From positions 28,383-92,382 of the forward strand of contig NZ_QRQC01000010.1 of assembly GCF_003475325.1 (NCBI RefSeq): a DNA stretch of 64,000 bases. The letters are read 5' to 3'. The stretch is from Collinsella sp. AF33-16. GTDB taxonomy: Bacteria; Actinomycetota; Coriobacteriia; Coriobacteriales; Coriobacteriaceae. The notes under the pieces are model-generated. The model was not told where the DNA came from. It saw only the letters and a list, made by a program, of their open reading frames with translations, and ran no database searches. The position numbers and the translations under genes are program-made. Positions 35,166 to 43,913 of the stretch are shown in pieces; position 1 is the stretch's first letter, and each line of letters starts with the position of its first letter.

Positions 35166-35234
35166 ATGCCGCAGACGACATACATTCGCCGCGTTGCCGC
35201 GCGCGCCCTGTATATGGCTCGGAGTCGCATATGA
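35166..35234 (+). CDS. Possible 22-residue leader peptide before the reductase genes
   Basis: A short ORF with a near-perfect AAAGGAGG 8 nt before ATG. It starts MPQTTYIRR and contains five arginines. AGGGCGCGC over the Shine-Dalgarno site (35155-35163) can pair with GCGCGCCCT inside the ORF (35201-35209), so its translation may be gated. The stop overlaps an ATGA that opens another 56-codon frame reaching the reductase start. Not a recognised family; could be chance. Confidence 0.35.
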   Translation: MPQTTYIRRVAARALYMARSRI

Positions 35235-35393
35235 GCAGGTATGTTCACGGCTCCGGGAGAGACGACGCACAACTAAATAGTCAGCCGCAAAGCAGGTTCC
35301 CCAAAATTCCGGGTTTGAGCACGGCAGGGCAATCGCCGCCCGTCGTGCACCGATACCGCTGTTATCCGTTTTTGGTTCGAGAGGGGAACCGTG
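35235..35393 (+). other. Structured leader upstream of the reductase operon
   Basis: A roughly 160-nt untranslated or poorly coding stretch. GCACG..GGGC near 35319 pairs back to GCCC..CGTGC, a hairpin with an internal loop. No known riboswitch consensus was recognised. Confidence 0.35.
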
Positions 35394-36677
35394 ATGGCTG
35401 AAGAATTCGATTTCCATCCGATGTGGGAGAGCCTCGGCATGAATCTTGCCGACCACGACATGCTGCTGGGCGCCGTGGGCCAGATGTACGGTGATATGTT
35501 CTTGACGCAGAACAATCGCCCCAAGTCCACGTCCTACCTGGACTTTGTGGCCACCAACATCCACAGCGGCCGTATTAAGGAGATGCTCGACAAGAAGGAG
35601 GCCGGCGAGGCCACCAAGATCGTCGGCTCGTTCTGCGTGTACGTGCCCGAGGAGATTGTGCTCGCCTGCGACGGTATTCCCGTGGGCCTGTGCTCGGGTG
35701 CCGATTGGGCAACCGATAAGGTCGAGGAGCATCTGCCGCGCAACACCTGCCCGCTTATCAAGAGCTTTGCCGGCTTTAAGCTGGGCGAGGTCTGCCCCTA
35801 CATTGAGTCGAGTGACTTGGTGGTAGGCGAGAACACCTGCGATAGCAAGAAGAAAGCCTACGAGTTTTTTGCCACGCAAAAGAACATGTACGTCATGGAT
35901 ATTCCCAACGTACACGACGAGTCGACGCTCGTGACCTGGAAGGCCGAGGTCAAGAAGCTCGCCGCCAAGATCGAGGAAGAGTGCGGCGTCACGATTACGC
36001 CTGAGCGTCTGAAGGCCGCCATCCACGCCGTCAATGAGAAGCGTCGTGCCCTGCAGCGCCTCGCTGCCACGCGCGCTGCCGACCCTGCGCCCATCAGCGG
36101 TCTGGACAGCCTGCTGACCGTTCAGGCCGCCTTTATGGACGACACGCCACGTCTGACCGGAGCCATTAACGATATGGCGGCTGAGTGCGAGCAGCGTGTC
36201 GAGGCCGGCGAGGGCGTGGCGCCCAAGGGGACCAAACGCATTTTGTACACCGGCACGCCCATGGCCGTGCCCAACTGGAAGCTGTTCAACCTCATCGAGA
36301 AAGCCGGCGGCGTTGTGGTAGGCGAGGAGTCCTGCACGGGCTCGCGCTACTACAAGGACCTGGTCGACGAGTCCGGTGAGACGGTGGACGAGATGCTCGA
36401 TGCCATCGCCGAGCGCTACTTTAAGATCAACTGCGCCGTCTTTACGCCCAACGACCAGCGTATGAAGGACATTGTCCAGATGGCCAAGGACTTGCATGCC
36501 GACGGCATCGTCGACGTGGCCCTGCAGTTCTGCACGCTCTATGAGATGGAGTCGTTTGCCGTGGAGAAGGCCGCCGAGGAAGCCGGCATTCCGTTTATGC
36601 ACATCACGACCGACTACGCCGGTGAGGATGCAGGCCAACTGCAAACCAGGATCGAGGCCTTCTTGGAAACCATTTAG
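35394..36677 (+). CDS. Double-cubane-cluster/HgdB-type anaerobic reductase, first copy
   Basis: A 427-residue member of the 2-hydroxyacyl-CoA dehydratase subunit D superfamily. Cysteines at about 81, 92, 100, 119, 134 and 149 (SFCVYVPEE, GLCSGAD, NTCPLIKS, VCPYIES, NTCDSKKK), then EESCTGSRYYK and INCAVF, suggest an unusual iron-sulfur centre. No partner dehydratase subunit is present. With the linked activase and second homologue, this fits ATP-driven double-cubane reductases. Substrate unknown. The ATG at 35394 follows GAGAGGGG. It is followed by structured element A. Confidence 0.8.
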   Translation: MAEEFDFHPMWESLGMNLADHDMLLGAVGQMYGDMFLTQNNRPKSTSYLDFVATNIHSGRIKEMLDKKEAGEATKIVGSFCVYVPEEIVLACDGIPVGLCSGADWATDKVEEHLPRNTCPLIKSFAGFKLGEVCPYIESSDLVVGENTCDSKKKAYEFFATQKNMYVMDIPNVHDESTLVTWKAEVKKLAAKIEEECGVTITPERLKAAIHAVNEKRRALQRLAATRAADPAPISGLDSLLTVQAAFMDDTPRLTGAINDMAAECEQRVEAGEGVAPKGTKRILYTGTPMAVPNWKLFNLIEKAGGVVVGEESCTGSRYYKDLVDESGETVDEMLDAIAERYFKINCAVFTPNDQRMKDIVQMAKDLHADGIVDVALQFCTLYEMESFAVEKAAEEAGIPFMHITTDYAGEDAGQLQTRIEAFLETI

Positions 36678-36692
36678 GGCTATCCGTCCCGG

Positions 36693-36794
36693 CGGCTTTC
36701 CCAGGCACCCGATCTTGCCGTTCAAACCGTCGCTTGCGTGCCAAAGTACGCGGCGCGCCTCTTTCACGGCAACCTCGGGCACCTGGGAAAGCCG
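36693..36794 (+). ncRNA. Candidate structured RNA family 2, copy A
   Basis: A 13-bp outer stem (36693-36705/36782-36794), CA/CA internal loop, 5-bp stem CCCGA/TCGGG, TC/CC loop, 7-bp TTGCCGT/ACGGCAA stem, then TCAA and TTTC flanking a variable apical hairpin. It lies between the two reductase genes. Compensatory changes in copies B (37987-38092) and C (60874-60972) support real base pairing. Confidence 0.6.
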
Positions 36795-36827
36795 TTTCCT
36801 TGGTTGGTTAAAAGGTTTAGGAGTTAT

Positions 36828-37991
36828 ATGTCGGAAAATATTGAGCAGCCGTTGCCCAGCACGTTTGAGGAGTTCAACGAGCAGCGCAAGGCCGCGTTTA
36901 TTCGCGTCAAGGATTACAAGCAGGCCGGTAATCGCCTGGTCGGCTTCTTGTGCAGCTATACGCCGCTCGAGATTATCGATGCCGCGGGGGCCGCAAGTGT
37001 CGCTCTGTGCGGTACGTCCGATGAGGTGATTCCCGAGGCCGAGAAGGTACTGCCGGCAAACCTCTGCCCGCTCATCAAGTCGACCTACGGGTTTGCCTAC
37101 TCGCAAAAGTGCCCGTTTACGTACTTTAGCGACATGATCATCGGCGAGACCACCTGCGACGGCAAGAAGAAGATGTACGAGCTGCTCAACGAGCTCAAGC
37201 GTACGCACATCCTGCATCTTCCGCAGGGCCGCGATCGTGCTTATGAGCGTGAGGGCTGGTACGAGGAGTGCCGCATGCTCAAGGAGGAGCTCGAGAACTT
37301 CTACGGTATTACGATCACCGATGACGACCTGCGCGCCGCCGTCCGTCGTCGCAATCGCCTGCGTGCTGCCCAACTCGAGATGTTCGCCCTGCAGGCCAAC
37401 CAACCGGCGGCCATGAGCGGCGTCGACCTGATGAGCACCATGTTTGCCGGTACGTTCAGCTTTGATATCGAGGCCTATACGCAGCAGCTGGAGCAAAAGG
37501 TTGCCAAGCTGCGTGAGGCCTACGACGCGGGCGAGCGCCCGGTTGCGGCGGATGCCAAGCGCATTCTGATCACCGGCTGCCCGGTGGGCGGCGTGATCAA
37601 CAAGATAGGCCGTACTATCGAGTCCAACGGCGGCGTGGTCGTGTGCATGGACGACTGCTCGGGTGAGCGCACGGCGGCCATGATGATCGACCCGGACGCG
37701 CCCGACATCCTGCGCGCCATCGCCGACCGCTACCTCGACATTAACTGCTCGGTCATGACGCCCAACGACGGTCGTATGGAAAACACGCTGGCCATGTGCG
37801 ATAAGTATCATGTCGATGGCGTGGTAGAGAGCGTGCTGCAGGCATGCCACACCTTTAACGTTGAGAGTGCGCGCATGCAGGAGGCTGTCGAGGGTGCGGG
37901 CATTCCGTACATGAAGATTGAGACCGATTACAGCAACGGCGACATGGGCCAGATCGAGACCCGCATCGCCGCCTTCATCGAAACCCTCTAG
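36828..37991 (+). CDS. Double-cubane-cluster/HgdB-type anaerobic reductase, second copy
   Basis: A 387-residue paralogue of the preceding gene. Matching cysteines are in FLCSYTPLE (42), ALCGTSDE (61), NLCPLIKS (80), KCPFTYF (95), TTCDGKKK (110), then [10 protein letters not shown] and INCSVM. It lacks about 45 N-terminal residues of the first copy. The two may act as a pair or as separate reductases fed by the activase. The ATG at 36828 follows TTAGGAG. Its stop codon lies inside the left arm of element B. Confidence 0.8.
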   Translation: MSENIEQPLPSTFEEFNEQRKAAFIRVKDYKQAGNRLVGFLCSYTPLEIIDAAGAASVALCGTSDEVIPEAEKVLPANLCPLIKSTYGFAYSQKCPFTYFSDMIIGETTCDGKKKMYELLNELKRTHILHLPQGRDRAYEREGWYEECRMLKEELENFYGITITDDDLRAAVRRRNRLRAAQLEMFALQANQPAAMSGVDLMSTMFAGTFSFDIEAYTQQLEQKVAKLREAYDAGERPVAADAKRILITGCPVGGVINKIGRTIESNGGVVVCMDDCSGERTAAMMIDPDAPDILRAIADRYLDINCSVMTPNDGRMENTLAMCDKYHVDGVVESVLQACHTFNVESARMQEAVEGAGIPYMKIETDYSNGDMGQIETRIAAFIETL

Positions 37992-38092
37992 CTTCCTCAG
38001 GTATCGGATCTTGCCCCTCAAACCGTCGCTTGCGTACCAAAGTACGTCGCGCTCCTCTTTCGGGGCAACCTCCGGCACCTGAGAAACCTAGA
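37987..38092 (+). ncRNA. Candidate structured RNA family 2, copy B
   Basis: Same architecture as copy A: TCTAG..CTCAGG outer stem, TCGGA/TCCGG, then TTGCCCC/GGGGCAA. The CGT/ACG pairs of copy A have become CCC/GGG while TCAA and TTTC flanks are unchanged. The first bases overlap the stop codon of the second reductase gene. Confidence 0.6.
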
Positions 38093-38145
38093 GCTAAGGC
38101 GCCTGAACGCGCCGCTACCTTTGATGTTTAGATTGGGAGAGAGCC

Positions 38146-38910
38146 ATGATAGGGATCGGGATCGATATCGGGTCTACGGCAGCTAAGGCCGCTGTGGTCG
38201 ATGGGGAGGGTTCTTTGGCGTGGACGTGCGTGCAGCCAACCGGGTTCTCGTCGGTCGATGCGGCCGAGCGTCTGCGCGGCGAGCTTTCCGCGGCTGGCTA
38301 TGACGTGGCCGCCGACGACGTGCGCGTGATCGCGACTGGCTACGGCCGTGTTGCCGTGCCCTATGCGCATAAGGTCGTGACCGAGATTACCTGCCACGGC
38401 GTCGGTGCCGTGCGTCTGTTTGGCGATCACGGCACCGTGATCGACGTGGGGGGCCAGGACACCAAGGTCATCCAGATCAAAGGCGGCCGCGTGGCCAAGT
38501 TTGCCATGAACGACAAGTGCGCCGCCGGCACGGGGCGCTTTTTGGAGATCATGGCCGATCGCCTGGGCATTTCGCAGCAGCAGATGGCCGACCTGGCGCG
38601 TTCCGGCGAGCCCACCAAGATCAGCAGCATGTGCACGGTGTTTGCAGAAAGCGAGGTTATCAGCCTAATCGGTCGCGGTGAGCCGCGCGAGAACATCGCA
38701 CGTGGCGTGATCGACAGCGTCGTGTCGCGCGTGGCGACTATGGCCGGGCAGGCGGCGGGTGCTCCGTACTACCTGACGGGAGGCCTGTGCGAGAACGCCT
38801 ACGTTGTGGAGCGGTTGGCCGCGCTGCTGGGGTCGTCGGTGACTACGTCGCCCCAGGCGCGCTTTGCCGGCGCTATCGGTGCGGCCATTCGCGCACAGGC
38901 GCTCAATTAA
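38146..38910 (+). CDS. Acyl-CoA dehydratase-type activase (BadF/BadG/HgdC family)
   Basis: A 254-residue ATPase that injects electrons at low potential into dehydratases or double-cubane reductases. GIGIDIGSTAAKAAVVD is the phosphate-1 motif and VIDVGGQDTKVIQ the second. The bridging 4Fe-4S cluster cysteines are in NDKCAAGTGRF and SSMCTVFAESEV; YLTGGLCENA lies near the C-terminus. The ATG at 38146 follows GGGAGAGAGCC. Gene order (two reductases then activase) supports a shared function. Confidence 0.92.
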   Translation: MIGIGIDIGSTAAKAAVVDGEGSLAWTCVQPTGFSSVDAAERLRGELSAAGYDVAADDVRVIATGYGRVAVPYAHKVVTEITCHGVGAVRLFGDHGTVIDVGGQDTKVIQIKGGRVAKFAMNDKCAAGTGRFLEIMADRLGISQQQMADLARSGEPTKISSMCTVFAESEVISLIGRGEPRENIARGVIDSVVSRVATMAGQAAGAPYYLTGGLCENAYVVERLAALLGSSVTTSPQARFAGAIGAAIRAQALN

Positions 38911-38980
38911 TGCATCCGCCCCAGGCTCGCATTCATGCGTATACTGGGAGAAAATGATTGACCGATGAGAGGAGGTATCG

Positions 38981-40030
38981 ATGGCTGACGATCAGATTAA
39001 GCTCACGTCTATGACTGCCGCGAGCGGTTGAGCCGCTAAGTTGGCTCCTGGAGCCCTCGCCCAGGTCCTGGGCGACTTACCCAATGTGCATAACGACAAC
39101 CTGCTCGTGGGGTTCGATACCTCCGACGATGCGAGCGTCTTTCGCGTTGGCGACAACTTGGGCCTCGTGCAGTCCATCGACTTTTTCCCGCCGATGGTCG
39201 ACGACCCGTTTCTGTTTGGCCAGATCGCCGCGGCCAACTCGCTTTCGGACATCTACGCCATGGGTGGGCGGCCGAGCCATGCCATGAACCTGCTGTGCAT
39301 ACCCAGTTGCCTGGGCGTTGAGGTTGCCGGCCAGATTCTGGCGGGCGGTGCCGATAAGTGCGTCGAGGCAGGTTGCTCTATCGCGGGCGGTCACACCATC
39401 AACGACGACGAGCCCAAGTACGGTCTGTCCGTGAGCGGCTTCGTCGCGCTCGACCGTATGCTCGCCAACAGCGGTGCGCGCGTGGGCGATGCGCTACTGC
39501 TGACCAAGGCGGTTGGCTCGGGCATCATCACCACGTCCATTAAGGGCGAGCTCATCGAGCAGGACGAGGCCAGCCAGATGTTCGACTCGATGCGCACCCT
39601 CAACGAGGCGCCGATTCGTCTGGCCGAGGGACTTGAGCTTCACGGCTGCACCGATGTCACGGGCTTTGGCCTGATCGGGCACGCGTGCGAGATGGCAGAG
39701 GGCTCGGGCGTGCAGATTGAGCTTGCGTCAGGGGCGGTGCCGCTCTTTGACCAGGTGCTCGACATGGCGCGCCTTGGCATTATCCCCGCCGGCGCGTACC
39801 GCAACCAGGACTTCTTTGGCCCGCGCGTGGCGGCCGACGAGGACCTGGAGCCGGGCATGCTGGATGCGCTGTACGATCCGCAGACCTCGGGCGGACTGCT
39901 CATCGCGGCGCCTGCTGCCGATGTGGATGAGCTTGCGCGCCGTCTGCATGCCGAAGGTCGCGTTGCCGCCGTCGTCGGTCGCGTGTGCGAGCCGGTGCCA
40001 GGCGGTCCTGCCGTTCACGTTGTGCATTAA
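38981..40030 (+). CDS. selD: Selenide, water dikinase - a selenoprotein with in-frame UGA
   Basis: Makes selenophosphate from selenide and ATP. The true start is ATG 38981, with AGAGGAGG upstream. Codon 17 is TGA (39029-39031), giving MTAASG-Sec-AAK, the exact active-site position that is Cys or Sec in SelD. Downstream are SIDFFPPMVDDPF, ANSLSDIYAMGG, AGGHTINDDEPKYG and DPQTSGGLL. Ignoring the UGA gives a truncated protein beginning near 39041. Full length is 349 residues. tRNA-Sec, selA and selB lie 4-9 kb away. Confidence 0.95.
39032..39060 (+). promoter_or_regulatory. Bacterial SECIS element in selD
   Basis: Just after the UGA, GGCTC (39043-39047) pairs with GAGCC (39051-39055) around loop CTG. 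The loop G at 39050 is 19 nt after the UGA, within the spacing usual for SelB recognition. The stem is short. Confidence 0.6.
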
Positions 40031-40090
40031 GGAAGACCGTTTATGCGACCGCCCGTCTATCTGGGCGGTCTCGTTCGAAAGGAATTTGTT

Positions 40091-40717
40091 ATGTCTACCA
40101 AGATTGAAGTCAATGCCATGGGCGATGCCTGCCCGCTGCCCGTCGTCAAGACGCTTAAGGCACTCAAACAGCTTGATGGCGAGGGTGCCGTGGTGACCTC
40201 GGTCGACAACGAGACCGCCGTCAAGAACATCTCCAAGATGGCGCAGGAGAAGGGCTGCACGGCTTCGGTCGAGAAGATTTCGGACGCCGAGTGGCACGTG
40301 ACTGTCGCGACCGCCGGTGCCGTGGCCGTTGCAGACCCCGAGCAGGACGGTGCCGCTTTCTGCGACGCCAGCGCCGGCAAGGGCAAACTCGTCATTTCCG
40401 TCTACACCGATTGCATGGGCCGTGGCGACGACGAGCTGGGCCACAAGCTCATGAAGGCGTTTATCTTTGCCGTGACGCAGCAAGAGGAGCTGCCCGCGAC
40501 CATGCTGTTCTACAACGGCGGCGCCAAGCTCACCGTTGAGGGCTCGCCGGTGCTCGATGATCTGAAGGGCCTGGCGGAGCAGGGTGTCGAGATTCTCACC
40601 TGCGGTACCTGCCTGGACCACTTTGGCATTAAAGACCAGCTTGCGGTGGGCGAGGTCACCAACATGTACGTGATCGTGGAGAAGATGGAGCAGGCCGTGC
40701 GCGTCGTGCGCCCGTAG
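40091..40717 (+). CDS. yedF: Sulfurtransferase-like selenium metabolism protein YedF
   Basis: A 208-residue protein with an N-terminal TusA-like domain (DACPLPVVKTLKALKQL, CPxP motif) and a C-terminal DsrE-like domain (VISVYTDCMGRGDDELGHKLMKAF; VEILTCGTCLDHFGI). The TIGR03527-type family is found in genomes that use selenium, and is thought to carry Se or S. The ATG at 40091 follows GAAAGGAATTTGTT. It lies directly downstream of selD. Confidence 0.92.
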   Translation: MSTKIEVNAMGDACPLPVVKTLKALKQLDGEGAVVTSVDNETAVKNISKMAQEKGCTASVEKISDAEWHVTVATAGAVAVADPEQDGAAFCDASAGKGKLVISVYTDCMGRGDDELGHKLMKAFIFAVTQQEELPATMLFYNGGAKLTVEGSPVLDDLKGLAEQGVEILTCGTCLDHFGIKDQLAVGEVTNMYVIVEKMEQAVRVVRP

Positions 40718-40736
40718 CGTATTGGTTGGAGTTGCC

Positions 40737-40988
40737 ATGAGGGAGAAGCGCCCGGCGCTTGTCATCACGTTTCCCACCACGGCGGCCGCCATGGGCTGCG
40801 AATCTCTGTGCATCGAGCGCGGTCTTCCCGGACGAACGATTCCCGTGCCCGGGGAGGTCGCTGCCGGTTGCGGTCTGGCGTGGAAGGCGTTGCCTGCCGA
40901 TGAGGAGCTGCTACGCGCCGAGCTTGCCGCAGCGGGCATTCCCACCGAGGGCTATACCGTGATTGATATGTGGGAGGTTGTGCGATGA
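40737..40988 (+). CDS. DUF3343 putative Se/S carrier protein
   Basis: An 83-residue protein. AGCGLAWKA carries the Cys-Gly pair conserved in DUF3343, a small family found beside selD/yedF. A role as thiol or selenium carrier is inferred from neighbours only. The ATG at 40737 has TTGGAG upstream. Its stop overlaps the start of the NifS-like gene by 4 nt (ATGA), indicating translational coupling. Confidence 0.85.
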   Translation: MREKRPALVITFPTTAAAMGCESLCIERGLPGRTIPVPGEVAAGCGLAWKALPADEELLRAELAAAGIPTEGYTVIDMWEVVR

Positions 40989-42124
40989 TCTATCTGGATA
41001 ACGCGGCAACGACCATGCACAAGCCGCAGACGGTCATCGATGCCGTGGTGCAGGCGATGTGCTCGCTCGGCAATGCCGGGCGCGGCGCCACGTCGGGCGC
41101 CCTCGATGCCGCTCGTACGATTCACGGTTGCCGTGCCAAGCTCGCGCGCCTTTTGGGTTGCCCGAGGGCGGACCATGTGTGCTTTACGCCCAACTCCACG
41201 GCGGCGCTCAACACCGCCATTAATGGCGTGGTGCGCCCCGGCGACCGCGTGGTCACGACGGTGCTCGAGCATAACTCCGTGCTGCGCCCGCTCAACCGCT
41301 TGGCGGCAGAGCAGGGCGTGACCATTGAACATGCGGGCTGCGACGCGAACGGCGTGCTCGACTACGACGAGCTTGAGCGGTTGGTCACGCCGGGCACACG
41401 CGTCGTGGTGGTGACGCACGCCTCCAATGTGACCGGCAACGCCGTTGACATCGCGCGCGTGGCGGCCATGGCCCATGCTGCCGGTGCGCTTGCGATCGTC
41501 GACGCCTCGCAGTCTGCCGGCGCGGCGCATATCGATATGCAGGCCATGGGACTCGACATGGTGTGCTTTACCGGCCACAAGGGACTCATGGGTCCGCAGG
41601 GGACCGGCGGTCTGGCCGTGGCGGAGGGCATCGATGTGGCTCCTTGGGCCATGGGCGGCACGGGCGTGCACAGCTTCGATGAGCTGCAGCCGCGGGAGTG
41701 GCCCACGCGCCTTGAGGCGGGCACGCTCAACGGTCACGGTATCGCCGGCCTTTCTGCCGGCCTCGACTTTATTGAGGCCCAGGGCGGGGTGGAGGCGATT
41801 GCGGCTCACGAGCGCGCGCTCGCCGATCGCTTTCTCGCCGGCGTTCGCGAAATCCCCGGTATTGCGCTCTACGGTGCGTTTGACCAGACCGTGCGCTCGC
41901 CGATCGTCTCGCTCAACGTGGGCGATATCGACTCTGCTGAGATCTCGGACGCGCTCATGCAAGGGTGGGGGATTGCGACGCGCCCCGGCGCCCACTGCGC
42001 TCCGCTCATGCACCGCGCGTTGGGGACCGAGCGCCAGGGTGTCGTTCGCTTCTCGTTTGGGTATTTCAACACGGACGAGGAAGTTGACGCCGCGATTGAA
42101 GCTTTGCGCGATTTAGTCTGCTAA
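40985..42124 (+). CDS. NifS/SufS-like class V aminotransferase in the selenium operon
   Basis: A 379-residue PLP enzyme, probably a cysteine desulfurase or selenocysteine lyase supplying selenium to SelD. MIYLDNAATTMHKP is the family start. The PLP lysine is Lys199 in FTGHKGLMGPQG. The catalytic cysteine is Cys338 in TRPGAHCAPLMHR, in the SufS-like position. Coupling to DUF3343 and the nearby yedF and selD argue for selenium delivery rather than general Fe-S assembly; no Suf/Isc genes are adjacent. Confidence 0.88.
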   Translation: MIYLDNAATTMHKPQTVIDAVVQAMCSLGNAGRGATSGALDAARTIHGCRAKLARLLGCPRADHVCFTPNSTAALNTAINGVVRPGDRVVTTVLEHNSVLRPLNRLAAEQGVTIEHAGCDANGVLDYDELERLVTPGTRVVVVTHASNVTGNAVDIARVAAMAHAAGALAIVDASQSAGAAHIDMQAMGLDMVCFTGHKGLMGPQGTGGLAVAEGIDVAPWAMGGTGVHSFDELQPREWPTRLEAGTLNGHGIAGLSAGLDFIEAQGGVEAIAAHERALADRFLAGVREIPGIALYGAFDQTVRSPIVSLNVGDIDSAEISDALMQGWGIATRPGAHCAPLMHRALGTERQGVVRFSFGYFNTDEEVDAAIEALRDLVC

Positions 42125-42138
42125 AGCGTATATACTTG

Positions 42139-42168
42139 CGGGATGGGCTTTTTGCCCGTCCCGTTTTT
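42139..42168 (+). terminator. Terminator of the selD operon
   Basis: CGGGATGGGC pairs with GCCCGTCCCG (with one wobble) followed by TTTTT. Confidence 0.8.
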
Positions 42169-42191
42169 GTTTCGACCCGAAAGGTGGCCCC

Positions 42192-43550
42192 ATGACCTCA
42201 TCCGCCCCCCGCGGTCTGCGCTCCGACCATGTCGTTACCGTCGGCATCGCCCTGTTCTCGATGCTCTTTGGCGCTGGCAACCTCATTATTCCGCCGCTGC
42301 TGGCGCTGCAGGCAGGTTCTGCCACGCCGGTCGCCATGCTCGGCTTTCTCATTGCCGCCATCGGCCTGCCCGTCATGGGCTTTATCGCCGTGGCACTTGC
42401 CGGAACGGCGCGCGAGCTTGCCGGCCGCGTGCATCCCAAGTTCGGCGAGTTCTTTGTCGCGGCGGTGTATCTGGCTATCGGCCCGTGCCTGGCCATTCCG
42501 CGCACGAGCTCCACGGCCTTCGAGATGCTGGTGCCGCTGCTGCCCGAGGGCGTCTCGCTCGCCACGGCTCGCCTGGTGTTTGCCGTCGGGTTCTTTATCG
42601 TCGCATTTGCGCTTACGCTGCGTCCCGGCGTCATCACGCGCGTGCTCGGCCGCATTACGGGCCCCGCGCTCATCGCCCTTATCGTATTGGTCGTGGGCGC
42701 TGCCGTGGTCTCGCCGCTGGGTCCCGCTGCCGCGCCACAGGCTCCCTATAATGCCGGTGCTGCCGTGCAGGGCTTTTTGACCGGCTATCAGACCATGGAC
42801 CTGCTCGCGTCGCTCGCCTTTGGCATCATCATCGCCGAGACCATCCACGAGTTGGGTGTTACCGATGACAAGCGTGTGGCCTTCGAGATTTCGCGCTCCG
42901 GCGTGATCGCCGGTGTGCTCATGGCCATCATCTACTGCGGCCTGGCGCTTGCCGGCGCGCAGCTCAGCACCGTGATGCCCGATGCCACCAACGGTGCCGC
43001 CATCCTCGCCCGTTCGGCCTCCATGCATTTTGGCCTTGCCGGCACGGTCGTGGTCTTTGCGATCTTCTTCCTCGCCTGCATGAACGTGTGCATCGGCCTT
43101 ATCAGCTGCTGCTCGCGTTACTTCTGCGAGACGTATGTGGTTAAAGGGGGAGCGGAGGCTTCCGAGGAGGCTATGCGCCGTCCCTTTGCGATGCTCGCCT
43201 TTGTGTTCGCGGCGTTTTCGTGCGTGCTCTCCAACGTGGGCCTCGACGTGATCCTCATGTTCTCGGTGCCCATGCTCAACGCCTTGTATCCCGTTGCCAT
43301 TGTGCTGGTACTGATGGGCCTGGTGCACGGTTTTTGCGACGCGCATCCGCAGGTGTGGGTCTGGGTCGGCGGCGTTGTCGCGGTCCAGAGCGTGATCACC
43401 TCGGTCCGCGATGCGTTCTTTGCGGGCGCGTGGCTGCCGTTCGATGCGTTGCCGCTGGCGGATATCGGTGCTGCGTGGGCGCCGGTTGCCGTGGTGGCGT
43501 TTGTGATCGGTCTGCTCCATAGTCGTTTTGTCGCACATTCGAGGAGCTGA
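42192..43550 (+). CDS. brnQ: Branched-chain amino acid:cation symporter
   Basis: A 452-residue polytopic LIVCS-family transporter importing Leu, Ile and Val with Na+ or H+. The N-terminal IALFSMLFGAGNLIIPPLL is diagnostic, followed by LAIGPCLAIPRTSSTAFE and TGYQTMDLLASLAFGI. About 12 transmembrane segments are visible. The ATG at 42192 follows CGAAAGGTGGCCCC. It stands alone behind a terminator. Confidence 0.92.
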   Translation: MTSSAPRGLRSDHVVTVGIALFSMLFGAGNLIIPPLLALQAGSATPVAMLGFLIAAIGLPVMGFIAVALAGTARELAGRVHPKFGEFFVAAVYLAIGPCLAIPRTSSTAFEMLVPLLPEGVSLATARLVFAVGFFIVAFALTLRPGVITRVLGRITGPALIALIVLVVGAAVVSPLGPAAAPQAPYNAGAAVQGFLTGYQTMDLLASLAFGIIIAETIHELGVTDDKRVAFEISRSGVIAGVLMAIIYCGLALAGAQLSTVMPDATNGAAILARSASMHFGLAGTVVVFAIFFLACMNVCIGLISCCSRYFCETYVVKGGAEASEEAMRRPFAMLAFVFAAFSCVLSNVGLDVILMFSVPMLNALYPVAIVLVLMGLVHGFCDAHPQVWVWVGGVVAVQSVITSVRDAFFAGAWLPFDALPLADIGAAWAPVAVVAFVIGLLHSRFVAHSRS

Positions 43551-43641
43551 GGCATCAATGCTTGCACAGGCGGGGAGTCTCCCCTATAATTTCCTTCGCT
43601 TTGGGACACGCAAGGTTTAGACCTTAGCTGCTCAACACCTT

Positions 43642-43718
43642 CGGGACGTGGCGCAGTTTGGTAGCGCGCCTGCTTTGGGAGCAGGATGTCGCAGGTTCAA
43701 ATCCTGTCGTCCCGACCA
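43642..43718 (+). tRNA. tRNA-Pro(TGG)
   Basis: CGGGACG pairs with CGTCCCG, discriminator A and encoded CCA. Anticodon loop TTTGGGA between CCTGC and GCAGG; T loop TTCAAAT. No intron or extra arm. Confidence 0.97.
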
Positions 43719-43724
43719 TATCTT

Positions 43725-43798
43725 GCGGGCGTAGTTCAATGGTAGAACCCCAGCCTTCCAAGCTGATGACGCGGGTTCGATTCCCGTCGCCCGCTCCA
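43725..43798 (+). tRNA. tRNA-Gly(TCC)
   Basis: GCGGGCG pairs with CGCCCGC, discriminator T and CCA encoded. Anticodon loop CTTCCAA; T loop TTCGATT. It starts 7 nt after tRNA-Pro, so the two are cotranscribed. Confidence 0.97.
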
Positions 43799-43913
43799 TG
43801 CTATTTACAGGTCAGAGGTACGTTTACTTCTGGCCTGTTTTGTTTTTGTCCACCCCAGCGGGACATGTTCATGAGCAACGCTTGTCCCATATCGTAAGAA
43901 AGTAGTGATTGCC

